Assembly: GCA_900758315.1 (NCBI GenBank)
Contig: CAAERF010000552.1
Location: 1-10,735, forward strand
DNA: 10,735 bases
Source: an uncultured Oscillospiraceae bacterium
Lineage (GTDB): Bacteria; Bacillota; Clostridia; Oscillospirales; Oscillospiraceae
Direction of reading: 5' to 3'
This document shows positions 1 to 6,132 of the stretch, in pieces. The notes beneath the pieces are model-generated. The model was not told where the DNA came from. It ran no database searches and saw only the letters and a program-made list of their open reading frames with translations. The translations under genes were made by a program, and so were the position numbers. Positions within the stretch are counted from its first letter, which is position 1. Every line of letters starts with the position of its first letter.

Positions 1-591
1 ACCGTGAGCGTCCGCAAAAGCTACGATATTTCTGAATTAGGCTTGTCCGAGGGAGCCGTGAGGGGGCTTGTGACGGGTGCTGTTGATGTGCAAATCCTTA
101 ATCGTCTGTTAGAACACAGGAATTTTCCCAAGCTGATAGATTTGATACGGATTTATTTTCAGGACACGGCGGCAAAGGGGATAACAGCAAGAAACAAGCT
201 TATCGAGATAGCAACGGCTTCCCTGTCCGACCTGATGAAAGAACACCCGGAACACCGGGCGGAAGCAAAGCAGGATTTGCAGCTTTTGAACGCCCAGAAG
301 ATGGGGGAACATGAAGCGGAGATTGAGAAAATCAAAAATGTGTTCCTCGCTATCCTGCGGGATATCAAGAAAGACATTGACAACGGGTCACAGCCGGGAG
401 AAGCTGTGACCGCCGCTATGTTCCAAGCCATGCGGGACGCATTGGCGGAGCAGAAACAAAACCCGCTTTCCATTGACGATGTAACAGCGATGATAGCCGG
501 ACAGATTGGACAGCTTGCGCCGATGGACGAAGAAACTGCCGACCTGTTCCAGCAGTTGGCGAAGAAGATGATTGAGCAGGCGGGAAAATAA
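1..591 (+). CDS. Hypothetical protein, C-terminal part
   Basis: The frame is open to the left edge, so this is probably the end of a longer protein. A GTG at 4 could be a start, but any ribosome-binding site would lie outside the window. About 195 residues are visible, with no cysteine, signal peptide or membrane segment. The sequence is Glu/Lys/Ala/Leu rich and probably all-helical, with a charged stretch around residues 75-125. I do not recognise the family. Its base composition is intermediate and clearly less AT-rich than the methyltransferase that follows, and a separate promoter starts 10 bases after its stop. It therefore seems to belong to the backbone of the element carrying the restriction-modification cassette. 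A role in mobile-element maintenance is only a guess from position. Confidence 0.7.
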   Translation, partial: TVSVRKSYDISELGLSEGAVRGLVTGAVDVQILNRLLEHRNFPKLIDLIRIYFQDTAAKGITARNKLIEIATASLSDLMKEHPEHRAEAKQDLQLLNAQKMGEHEAEIEKIKNVFLAILRDIKKDIDNGSQPGEAVTAAMFQAMRDALAEQKQNPLSIDDVTAMIAGQIGQLAPMDEETADLFQQLAKKMIEQAGK

Positions 592-600
592 AAATGTTGG

Positions 601-629
601 TTGTAGCGGATAGCTTTGTGTGTTACAAT
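601..629 (+). promoter_or_regulatory. Promoter of the restriction-modification operon
   Basis: TTGTAG (601-606) and TACAAT (624-629) are separated by exactly 17 bases, a good sigma-A type promoter. It lies between the stop of the upstream gene and the methyltransferase, giving the cassette its own transcription. The resulting leader is about 45-50 bases. Confidence 0.7.
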
Positions 630-683
630 GAAGATGGGTTATTTTGATTTCTTTTTTCAAACTTTAGAAAGCGAGGTGTACTG

Positions 684-1532
684 ATGAACCCGGTTTTGAA
701 ATATCGTGGAGGAAAATCAAGGGAAATCCCCCGCTTTCTTCAATATATACCAGATGATTTCAATCGTTACATTGAACCTTTTTTTGGAGGCGGAGCTGTT
801 TTCTTTTATCTTGAGCCCGATAGTGCGATTATCAATGATGCAAATACGAGGTTAATGACTTTTTATCAGCAGTTGAGAGATGACTATCCCACCATGCGCG
901 TACAACTTGATACTCTTCAACAGTTATATGAAGCTAACCAGGCAGAATTTAAGAGATTAAAAGCATTGACCCCTGATGAGAGAGTTCCCAACGCAAATGA
1001 AGATTTATACTATCGTATAAGGGAGTTGTTTAACCACCCTGACGATACCTATTTAGATGGAGTTTTATACTTCTTCATTAATAAAACGGCATATTCTGGA
1101 ATGATTCGCTATAATAACAACGGAGAATATAATGTTCCGTTTGGCCGTTATCCAAATCTCAATACCAAATTAGTAACGCAACAACATAGCGAATTGTTAC
1201 AAAGAGCGGAATTGTTTAATCTTGATTACAATGATATATTCAATATGGCCGAGGCTGATGATTTTATCTTCCTTGACCCGCCGTATGACTGCGTTTTCAA
1301 TGATTATGGCAATATTGATATGATGAACGGTTTCGATGAGGCAGAACATAGGCGCTTAGCTGCTGATTTTAGAAATTTACCGTGTCGTGCTCTAATGGTA
1401 ATAGGGAAAACGCCTTTAACCGAAGAATTGTATGGAGATTATATATTTGATGAGTATTATAAAAACTACTCAGTCAATATAAAAAATCGATTTAACAACG
1501 ATAAAATGCACATTATCGTTAAAAATTATTAA
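684..1532 (+). CDS. D12-class (Dam-type) DNA adenine N6-methyltransferase
   Basis: This is a 282-residue protein of usual length for the Dam/DpnM group. It transfers a methyl group from S-adenosylmethionine to adenine N6 and should protect the host from the downstream endonuclease. Visible motifs in alpha-group order are YRGGK at 7-11 (motif X), EPFFGGGAVF at 31-40 (motif I, cofactor pocket), a Dam-like target-recognition stretch RYNNNGEYNVPFGRY at 142-156, and the catalytic DPPY at 198-201. GAGGTG upstream of the ATG at 684 supports the start. The Dam-like recognition stretch suggests a GATC-containing target (inference). If it reads palindromic GATC, one enzyme could protect both strands of an asymmetric GGATC site, which would explain why only one methyltransferase is present. 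The gene is AT-rich compared with the gene before it, which suggests separate acquisition. Confidence 0.9.
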   Translation: MNPVLKYRGGKSREIPRFLQYIPDDFNRYIEPFFGGGAVFFYLEPDSAIINDANTRLMTFYQQLRDDYPTMRVQLDTLQQLYEANQAEFKRLKALTPDERVPNANEDLYYRIRELFNHPDDTYLDGVLYFFINKTAYSGMIRYNNNGEYNVPFGRYPNLNTKLVTQQHSELLQRAELFNLDYNDIFNMAEADDFIFLDPPYDCVFNDYGNIDMMNGFDEAEHRRLAADFRNLPCRALMVIGKTPLTEELYGDYIFDEYYKNYSVNIKNRFNNDKMHIIVKNY

Positions 1533-1546
1533 TAGGAGGTGTTGTT

Positions 1547-3235
1547 GTGGCAAGAATTGATAATAAACTGCTGTTCTTTACTACTTCACCGAGGACACCT
1601 GCTAAGATGATCCCTGAAATAAGACTTTTGTCTGAAAGGTTTTCAGGAAAGCCCTGGAATAAACTAACCCAAGAGGAATTTATAGACGAATTGGCTCAAA
1701 GTGATTTTTTTGAAGGAAAAGGATCGCCGTCTGATAAGGCTTTTAGTGCTCGAGATCGTATCAATCGAGCACCAAAGGCTTTAGGCTTTATCGATCTAAA
1801 TCCCTGCGTGGCATTAACTGAAGCAGGGGATTCTTTCATTTACGGGAAGCGTCCACAGGAGATATTTTTACGGCAGTTACTAAAGTTTCAGTTACCTTCT
1901 CCATATCATTCGGAGAACAGAAATATTGCAGGGACTTTTTATATTCGGCCTTATCTTGAAATCTTACGACTGGTTCGAGAATTAGAATATATTACTTTTG
2001 ACGAATTCAAAATATTTGCCGTTCAAATGACAGATTATCACAAATTTGAAGAGATAAGAGATTCTATTTTGCGATTTAGGGAAGAAAAATCTCAAAATAG
2101 AGGGCAATACAAGCGTTTTGTTAACGATATATGGGAAAACGCAATATTAGAAATACATAAAGATAGGATTGCGGCTGGTAAAACGAGAACAAGAGAGACT
2201 AACGATGCCAGCCTCAAAAAATTTATTGCTACGCAAAAAAGCAATATGAGAGATTATGCAGATGCTTGTTTCAGATATTTGAGATATACTGGACTAATCT
2301 CCATTTCACACAAAAGCCGGTCCATATCAATTTTTGAGGATAAGATTGCCGAAGTGGATTTTATCCTTTCGACAGTATCACGCGACCCTGTTTATATTGA
2401 TGATGTAAACTCTTACAAGGCATATTTGTTTTCTGCTAACACTCCTGTTCTCTATACAGATAATGAAGCCAATATTGTTGATGTCCTTATGCGTATTGGT
2501 TCTTTTACAAGACGAGAATTAGCTGGGAAAACCATTGAAGAACTAAAAGATTTACGCGATGATATAGTTAAACAGCACAAAGATGCTGTTATTCATGAGC
2601 AAGTTGCCGAGATAAAGTCCTATGCCCTGTATTCGGAAATCATAGACACATTCAACGAAATTATTGCCGATGAATATTATGACGCTCCTTTGATGCTTGA
2701 GTATAACACATGGCGAGCTATGACAATGCTTGACGGTGGAAATATCAAAGGCAACTTCAATTTTGATGATGCCGGACAACCGCTGTCTACTGCGGCTGGA
2801 AACATGCCGGATATTGAATGTGACTATGATGATTTTGCCCTATCCGTAGAAGTGACATTGCAGTCCGGGCAACGCCAGTACGAATCGGAAGGAGAACCCG
2901 TTGCACGACATTACGGACAGCTAAAAAAGAAAAGCGGAAAAGAAACCTACTGCCTTTTTATTGCTCCAACAATCAACGCAGCGACTTTAGCGCATTTTTA
3001 TGGATTAAACCATCTTTCTATTGCGCTTTATGGCGGGAAGTCTAAAATTATCCCTTTAGAATTAGACCAGTTCATGCGTCTTATTGAGAATTCGTACAAT
3101 TACAAAACTCAGCCAGAGCCAAAAGACATTCGACGTTTTCTTGATTACGCCATTATGCTATGTGAAAAAGCAACTGATGAAAACAACTGGCGTTCTGGAA
3201 TCCAAACTTGTGTTGATATGTGGCTGGCATCATAA
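1547..3235 (+). CDS. AlwI-family type IIS restriction endonuclease
   Basis: The 562-residue protein resembles the AlwI/MlyI/N.BstNBI family, which bind asymmetric 5-bp sites and cut a few bases away. The N-terminus (FFTTSPRTPAKMIPEIR, from residue 10) is the typical family opening. The C-terminal third has Asp422, Glu435 in VEVTL, Glu448 and His455. This D-x12-E-x12-E-x6-H spacing is what I recall for the active site of the nicking enzyme N.BspD6I/N.BstNBI. The GTG start at 1547 is chosen because AGGAGGT (1534-1540) lies just upstream, and the gene begins 14 bases after the methyltransferase stop, so the two form an operon. AlwI itself cuts GGATC and is blocked by Dam methylation, which fits the partner gene. 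The actual site is not readable from sequence and other family members use GAGTC. No frameshift is seen, so the system appears intact. Confidence 0.85.
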   Translation: MARIDNKLLFFTTSPRTPAKMIPEIRLLSERFSGKPWNKLTQEEFIDELAQSDFFEGKGSPSDKAFSARDRINRAPKALGFIDLNPCVALTEAGDSFIYGKRPQEIFLRQLLKFQLPSPYHSENRNIAGTFYIRPYLEILRLVRELEYITFDEFKIFAVQMTDYHKFEEIRDSILRFREEKSQNRGQYKRFVNDIWENAILEIHKDRIAAGKTRTRETNDASLKKFIATQKSNMRDYADACFRYLRYTGLISISHKSRSISIFEDKIAEVDFILSTVSRDPVYIDDVNSYKAYLFSANTPVLYTDNEANIVDVLMRIGSFTRRELAGKTIEELKDLRDDIVKQHKDAVIHEQVAEIKSYALYSEIIDTFNEIIADEYYDAPLMLEYNTWRAMTMLDGGNIKGNFNFDDAGQPLSTAAGNMPDIECDYDDFALSVEVTLQSGQRQYESEGEPVARHYGQLKKKSGKETYCLFIAPTINAATLAHFYGLNHLSIALYGGKSKIIPLELDQFMRLIENSYNYKTQPEPKDIRRFLDYAIMLCEKATDENNWRSGIQTCVDMWLAS

Positions 3236-3237
3236 AA

Positions 3238-3378
3238 TAGCAAAGCCAGCCGAGCCAGTCAACGGTCAAGATGAACGGCGCATTTCATGCGCCGCCGTTG
3301 ACAGTCCCGCCTGTCTTTGCTGATGGGCAATCAAGGCGGGAAAGCCCTAAAATGGCTTCCTGCCCATTTCAATTTTTA
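3238..3378 (+). ncRNA. Structured 3' element, copy 1 (repeat also at 10325)
   Basis: This begins 2 bases after the endonuclease stop. The stems seen are AGCAAAG (3239-3245) with CTTTGCT (3315-3321), TCAACGG (3259-3265) with CCGTTGA (3295-3301), and CGGCGCAT (3276-3283) with ATGCGCCG (3287-3294). The 10-base bulge TCAAGATGAA (3266-3275) lies on one side between the last two. A second hairpin, GGCGGG-AAAGCC (3335-3346) with GGCTTCCTGCC (3354-3364), is followed by a short T run (3373-3377) and could terminate transcription. The second copy keeps the bulge and flanks but has both arms of the middle stem changed in a compensating way. I do not recognise the RNA family. Confidence 0.6.
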
Positions 3379-3408
3379 GAAAAGAAAAGCTCCAAAATCA
3401 GAAAGAGA

Positions 3409-3437
3409 GCGGCCAAGCACTTTGAGGGATTGGCCGC
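3409..3437 (+). repeat. 8-bp inverted repeat hairpin
   Basis: GCGGCCAA (3409-3416) is perfectly complementary to TTGGCCGC (3430-3437) across a 13-base loop. It lies between the copy 1 element and the long 3452-3530 hairpin. It has no T run, so it is not a terminator by itself. Confidence 0.5.
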
Positions 3438-3451
3438 CTTGTCCACCCATT

Positions 3452-3530
3452 CAGCGGGACGGCGGGCGGCGGTCAAGGCTGGGTGTAAACCCATTCATTT
3501 CAGTCTTGACGGTTGCCCGCTGTCCTGCTG
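3452..3530 (+). ncRNA. Candidate structured RNA: 29-pair hairpin
   Basis: Arms 3452-3480 and 3502-3530 pair base for base with no bulges and one G-G mismatch (3471/3511). The loop (3481-3501) contains a small GGGT/ACCC hairpin. Five pairs are G-T (3456/3526, 3461/3521, 3468/3514, 3469/3513, 3478/3504), always with G on the 5' side. They are wobble pairs only in a plus-strand transcript; on the minus strand they become A-C mismatches. That argues for an RNA acting from the plus strand rather than a DNA cruciform. No convincing ORF covers it. Function is unknown. Confidence 0.5.
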
Positions 3531-3542
3531 CTTTTCCGGGAG

Positions 3543-3571
3543 TGTGGCCACAACTTCGGGACACTTTGTCC
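3543..3571. repeat. Two short palindromes
   Basis: TGTGGCCACA (3543-3552) is a perfect palindrome. GGACA-CTT-TGTCC (3559-3571) follows 6 bases later. They could be protein-binding sites or further RNA hairpins. Nothing identifies the partner. Confidence 0.35.
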
Positions 3572-3598
3572 ACAAGTCGGAGCGTAGGACGAGGGACG

Positions 3599-3647
3599 GG
3601 GGCTTTCATATACCTGCCGCCGTTCTCTGAAAACAGCCCGATTTTTT
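3599..3647 (+). terminator. Probable intrinsic terminator ending the structured region
   Basis: GGGCT-TTCA (3600-3608) pairs with TGAA (3628-3631) and AGCCC (3635-3639), with three unpaired bases between the two 3' arms. It is followed by GA and six T residues (3642-3647). The stem is interrupted, but its position right after the hairpin cluster suggests it ends transcripts reading out of the restriction-modification operon. Confidence 0.4.
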
Positions 3648-3692
3648 GCTCATTCCCATTCGCAAAAATTCAGCCTGTTTTCCTGCCGGAGC

Positions 3693-3724
3693 AAACGGGG
3701 CGCATGGAGCACCGCACCCCGTTT
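3693..3724. repeat. 8-bp inverted repeat
   Basis: AAACGGGG (3693-3700) and CCCCGTTT (3717-3724) flank a 16-base loop and are followed by TCCCC. The hairpin is terminator-like without a good T run. No gene lies between 3648 and 3928, and only the repeats listed here are visible. Confidence 0.4.
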
Positions 3725-3752
3725 TCCCCGTCAGCCACGCCAGCAGGTATAA

Positions 3753-3805
3753 CACACTACACTTTGCAAGCAAAGTCGTGTGCCAATGGGGGCAAGCCCC
3801 CTTTG
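3753..3805. other. Two adjacent hairpins, candidate transfer origin (oriT)
   Basis: The first hairpin pairs CACAC + ACTTTGC (3753-3757, 3761-3767) with GCAAAGT + GTGTG (3770-3776, 3778-3782). The second, starting one base later, pairs CAA + GGGGGC (3784-3786, 3788-3793) with GCCCCC + TTG (3796-3801, 3803-3805). A gene-free stretch with tight, GC-rich hairpins in mobile DNA is the usual setting of a relaxase nick region. The assignment is inferred from layout, as no relaxase gene is in the window and I cannot place a nick site. Confidence 0.3.
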
Positions 3806-3814
3806 AAAACCCCC

Positions 3815-3868
3815 ACAAGAAAAGGCGATATGCTACCCCTCCACGGGGCGCATACCGCCTTTTCTTGT
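3815..3868. repeat. 54-base long hairpin
   Basis: ACAAGAAAAGGCG (3815-3827) pairs perfectly with CGCCTTTTCTTGT (3856-3868). Inside, TATGC (3829-3833) pairs with GCATA (3850-3854) and CCCC (3836-3839) with GGGG (3845-3848), separated only by small symmetric or near-symmetric mismatches. A further small hairpin, CAGCC-ctct-GGCTG, follows at 3873-3886. The 3' arm contains four T residues inside the stem but no T run after it. It may be part of the same transfer or replication region as 3753-3805. Confidence 0.5.
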
Positions 3869-3921
3869 TATCCAGCCCTCTGGCTGTATCGGTTGAGCAA
3901 AAGTCAGCGTGGGATTGGTGT

Positions 3922-3944
3922 GGTATCTTTATCTAAGTGATACC
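3922..3944. repeat. Inverted repeat at the broken end of the XRE gene
   Basis: GGTATC (3922-3927) and GATACC (3939-3944) flank 11 bases that contain the stop codon of the truncated repressor gene. An inverted repeat with a short central spacer exactly where a gene is cut off is compatible with a recombination crossover site. That reading is inference. Confidence 0.35.
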
Positions 3945-4057
3945 CCCAACTCCCACTTGGATATTGCCGGGCGAGACACGCACAGTAATTCTGCCAATAC
4001 GTCCTGCGAAAGACCTTTTTCCTTCCGAAGTTTCTGAATTTTATTGCCAAATGTCAT
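3929..4057 (-). pseudogene. Truncated XRE/Cro-CI family HTH repressor
   Basis: The minus strand encodes 42 residues beginning MTFGNKIQKLRKEKGLSQ, with AAGGAGG 9-10 bases before the ATG at 4057. The sequence is the standard first three helices of an HTH_3/XRE DNA-binding domain: LRKEKGLSQ, then the DVLAELLCV helix, then the recognition helix SRPAISKWELG. Family members normally go on with fourth and fifth helices and often a C-terminal domain. Here the protein stops three residues after the SKWELG motif, at VSLR. The good ribosome-binding site and intact first half suggest a once-working gene cut by a recombination event near 3935. It could still make a short peptide, but a folded HTH domain is unlikely. 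Such repressors commonly control excision or transfer genes in mobile elements. Confidence 0.7.
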
Positions 4058-4077
4058 AACAGCTATCCTCCTTGCCT

Positions 4078-4254
4078 TCATGGCAGCTGTAGTACCTGAC
4101 GGATGTTATCCTGTTGCTGTCTACGTTGAGCAGCGCTTCTTCTTTGCATCTGCAAATTTCTCTCACGTTTTCCATAATTGTATGCTTTTGAGTCGCTGGC
4201 AGTCAACTTATTCGAAATAGCAGTTTCGCAACTACGGGTTGCAACTGGCGCATC
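4078..4254 (-). pseudogene. Possible 3' fragment of a gene upstream of the XRE gene
   Basis: A 58-codon open stretch on the minus strand ends at a TGA (4078-4080), 20 bases before the XRE start, so it would be the upstream partner in the same operon. It is bounded by an in-frame stop at 4255-4257. The same frame reads on beyond that stop for at least 15 codons, which suggests an interrupted longer gene. The end is rich in Arg and Gln (QMQRRSAAQRRQQQ), resembling the basic tail of a nucleic-acid-binding or mobilisation protein. I do not recognise a family. The stretch may be non-coding, and an alternative 44-codon ORF in another frame overlaps it. Confidence 0.3.
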
Positions 4255-4293
4255 TCAAGGTTGCGACCCGATAATCCCTGCTTGGTGCGCCAG
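4235..4293. repeat. Interlocked inverted repeats (pseudoknot-type layout)
   Basis: CGGGTTGCAAC (4235-4245) pairs with GTTGCGACCCG (4260-4270), 11 positions with one G-T. CTGGCGCA, which starts on its last base and lies in the loop (4245-4252), pairs with TGCGCCAG (4286-4293). The pairs cross, as in an H-type pseudoknot or a complex protein-binding site. This overlaps the possible gene fragment above. Confidence 0.35.
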
Positions 4294-4635
4294 GGCCAAT
4301 GTTGTATGAACTCCTTATAAATTTTGAGTTTTTCCTCCTGCCTTTTCCCGGTTCTGGGGCTCCTGTTCCCATTCTATCAAAATCCTGTTATTCCACAAAC
4401 ATTTCCTGGGGCGCCCGCCTCCCGCCCGGGTCATGTCCTTCCTTCTTTTGATTGTATTTCCTTACCTGCAAGCCGAAGCGCAGCGGCAGCGGGCGCGGGG
4501 CTGGTTTCGCCCCGCAAACATCTGCATTTTCTCCCCTTGCCGGCGCTTGCCAAATGCGGTAGATTATTTCCAAAGAGCTTTCATTTTCCCGCGCGCCCCG
4601 CCCGGGCGCGCAGGATGAGCAGAAGGAGGGTCCTT
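4294..4635 (+). other. Gene-free transition to GC-rich DNA, with leader hairpins of the beta-glucosidase
   Basis: No convincing gene is present. Composition changes here from AT-rich to strongly GC-rich (from about 4460). Two clear hairpins precede the beta-glucosidase: GCGGGGC (4495-4501) with GCCCCGC (4509-4515), and GCGCGCCC (4591-4598) with GGGCGCGC (4604-4611). The second ends about 10 bases before the AGAAGGAGGG ribosome-binding site (4621-4630). No T run follows either. They may be leader structures affecting expression. I could not find a promoter that I trust. Confidence 0.4.
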
Positions 4636-5997
4636 ATGTCTTTCTTCCCGCAGAACTTTGTCTGGGGCGCAGCGTCCGCGTCCTACCAGGTCGAGGGCGG
4701 CGCGGCCGAAGGCGGCCGCGGCCCCAGCATCTGGGACACCTTTTCCCACACGCCGGGCAAGACCGCCCGCGGCGAGACCGGCGACGTCGCCTGCGACAGC
4801 TACCACCGCTGGCGCGAGGACGTGCAGCTGCTGGCGGACATGCACCTCGGCGCCTACCGGTTCAGCATCGCCTGGCCGCGCATCGCCCCCACCGGCGGCA
4901 CGGACTGGAACGCCGGGGGCCTGGCCTATTACGACAAATTGGTGGACGCCCTGTTGGAAAAAGGCATCGAGCCCTACGTCACGCTTTACCACTGGGACCT
5001 GCCCCAGGCGCTGGAGGACAAGGGCGGCTGGCAGAACATCGACACCGCCAAGGCCTTTGCACAGTACGCCGCCAAGCTGGGCGAGCACTTCAAGGGCCGC
5101 GTGCGGCACTGGTTCACCATCAACGAGATCGCCTGCATCGTCGGCATGGGCTACGGCAACGGCTTGCACGCGCCGGGGCTGCAGCTCCCGCTGGAAGGAC
5201 AGTTCGCCTGCTGGCAGCATGTGGTGTACGCGCACTGCCTGGCCGCGCAGGCGCTGCGCGCCGCCGACGCCGCCAACCGGGTCGGCTTTGCCTCCACCGG
5301 GCGGCTGTGCTACCCGGCGGGCGGGAGCGAAGCCGACATTGCCGCCGCCCGCGCGCTAACTTTTGCCTGCCCGGACGACGACTGGACCTTCACCCACCAG
5401 ATGGCGCTGGACCCGCTGTGCCTGGGGCGCTGGCCGCAGGAAAACGTCGGCCCGCGGCTGGCCGCGGCCATCGCGCGCGTGCCGGGCGAGATCACAGCCG
5501 CGCTGCGCCCCGGCAAGCCCGACATGCTCGGCTTGAACATCTACAACGCCGCCCCGGTGCGCATGGGCGCGGCAGGCCCCGAATATGTCGAGCGCCCGAC
5601 CGGCTACCCGCGCACGGCCATCGGCTGGCCGGTCGAACCGGACAGCCTCGACTGGGGCCCGTACTTCATTGCCGATCGCTACGGCCTGCCGCTGTACATC
5701 AGCGAAAACGGGCTTTCATGCAACGACTGGGTCAGCCTGGACGGCCAGGTCCACGACCCCGGCCGCATCGACTTCACCGCCCGCTACCTGCGCGCACTGG
5801 CAAGCGGCATCCGGCGCGGGGCGGACGTGCGCGGGTACTTCCACTGGTCGCTGATGGACAACTACGAATGGCACAGCGGCTACAGCGAGCGGTTCGGCCT
5901 GGTGTATATGGACTACCCCACCGGCCGCCGCCTGCCCAAAGACAGCGCCCGCTGGTACGCACGCATCGCCGAAACGAACGGCGCAGAGTTGGGGTGA
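4636..5997 (+). CDS. bglA: Glycoside hydrolase family 1 beta-glucosidase
   Basis: The 453-residue retaining beta-glycosidase is of normal GH1 length (about 440-480) and cytoplasmic, with no signal peptide. It should hydrolyse cellobiose or other beta-glucosides or galactosides. The start at 4636 is chosen for the GGAGGG site just upstream and because FPQNFVWGAASASYQVEG is the standard GH1 N-terminus; the frame is open further upstream, but that part is not GH1-like. Visible motifs are QVEG (Gln18), YRFSIAWPRI, YHWDLPQ, the acid/base Glu164 in TINEI, the nucleophile Glu357 in ISENG, and DNYEW near the C-terminus. The EW followed by a GYSERFGL stretch is typical of enzymes on non-phosphorylated sugars, so a 6-phospho-beta-glucosidase is less likely. 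The usual Pro after the NE motif is Ile. Codons are extremely GC-rich, like the next gene and unlike both flanks. Expression is probably monocistronic because a terminator follows. Confidence 0.93.
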   Translation: MSFFPQNFVWGAASASYQVEGGAAEGGRGPSIWDTFSHTPGKTARGETGDVACDSYHRWREDVQLLADMHLGAYRFSIAWPRIAPTGGTDWNAGGLAYYDKLVDALLEKGIEPYVTLYHWDLPQALEDKGGWQNIDTAKAFAQYAAKLGEHFKGRVRHWFTINEIACIVGMGYGNGLHAPGLQLPLEGQFACWQHVVYAHCLAAQALRAADAANRVGFASTGRLCYPAGGSEADIAAARALTFACPDDDWTFTHQMALDPLCLGRWPQENVGPRLAAAIARVPGEITAALRPGKPDMLGLNIYNAAPVRMGAAGPEYVERPTGYPRTAIGWPVEPDSLDWGPYFIADRYGLPLYISENGLSCNDWVSLDGQVHDPGRIDFTARYLRALASGIRRGADVRGYFHWSLMDNYEWHSGYSERFGLVYMDYPTGRRLPKDSARWYARIAETNGAELG

Positions 5998-6050
5998 GGG
6001 GAAAACAGCAAAACAGCGTTTTCTGCTGCACTGTGTGGCCCCACAAAGAA

Positions 6051-6097
6051 GGAGCAGAGCTGCAAAAATGCCTCTGCTCCCTTTGTTTTCTTTTTTC
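6051..6097 (+). terminator. Intrinsic terminator after the beta-glucosidase
   Basis: GGAGCAGAG (6051-6059) and CTCTGCTCC (6072-6080) form a perfect 9-bp stem with a 12-base loop, followed by a T-rich tail (6081-6097). An imperfect AT-rich hairpin at 6006-6029 precedes it. This separates the beta-glucosidase from the glycerate kinase transcript, or at least attenuates read-through. Confidence 0.85.
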
Positions 6098-6132
6098 ATT
6101 CGCGTGTCAACTGTGCCGAAGGGGGATATCGT

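Noticed and set aside
3238..3378. Integron attC site
   Set aside because: Position behind cargo genes and a folded imperfect repeat are reminiscent of attC. However, I do not see the paired core-site consensus (RYYYAAC/GTTRRRY) in the right places and no integron integrase is present, so only the analogy is kept.
3271..3940. Several 70-170 codon frames in the gene-free region
   Set aside because: They run through stems, palindromes and the terminator, overlap one another in different frames, lack good ribosome-binding sites and have low-complexity translations.
4324..4635. 104-codon upstream extension of the beta-glucosidase
   Set aside because: It is not GH1-like, crosses two strong hairpins and a composition change, and a proper ribosome-binding site precedes the ATG at 4636.
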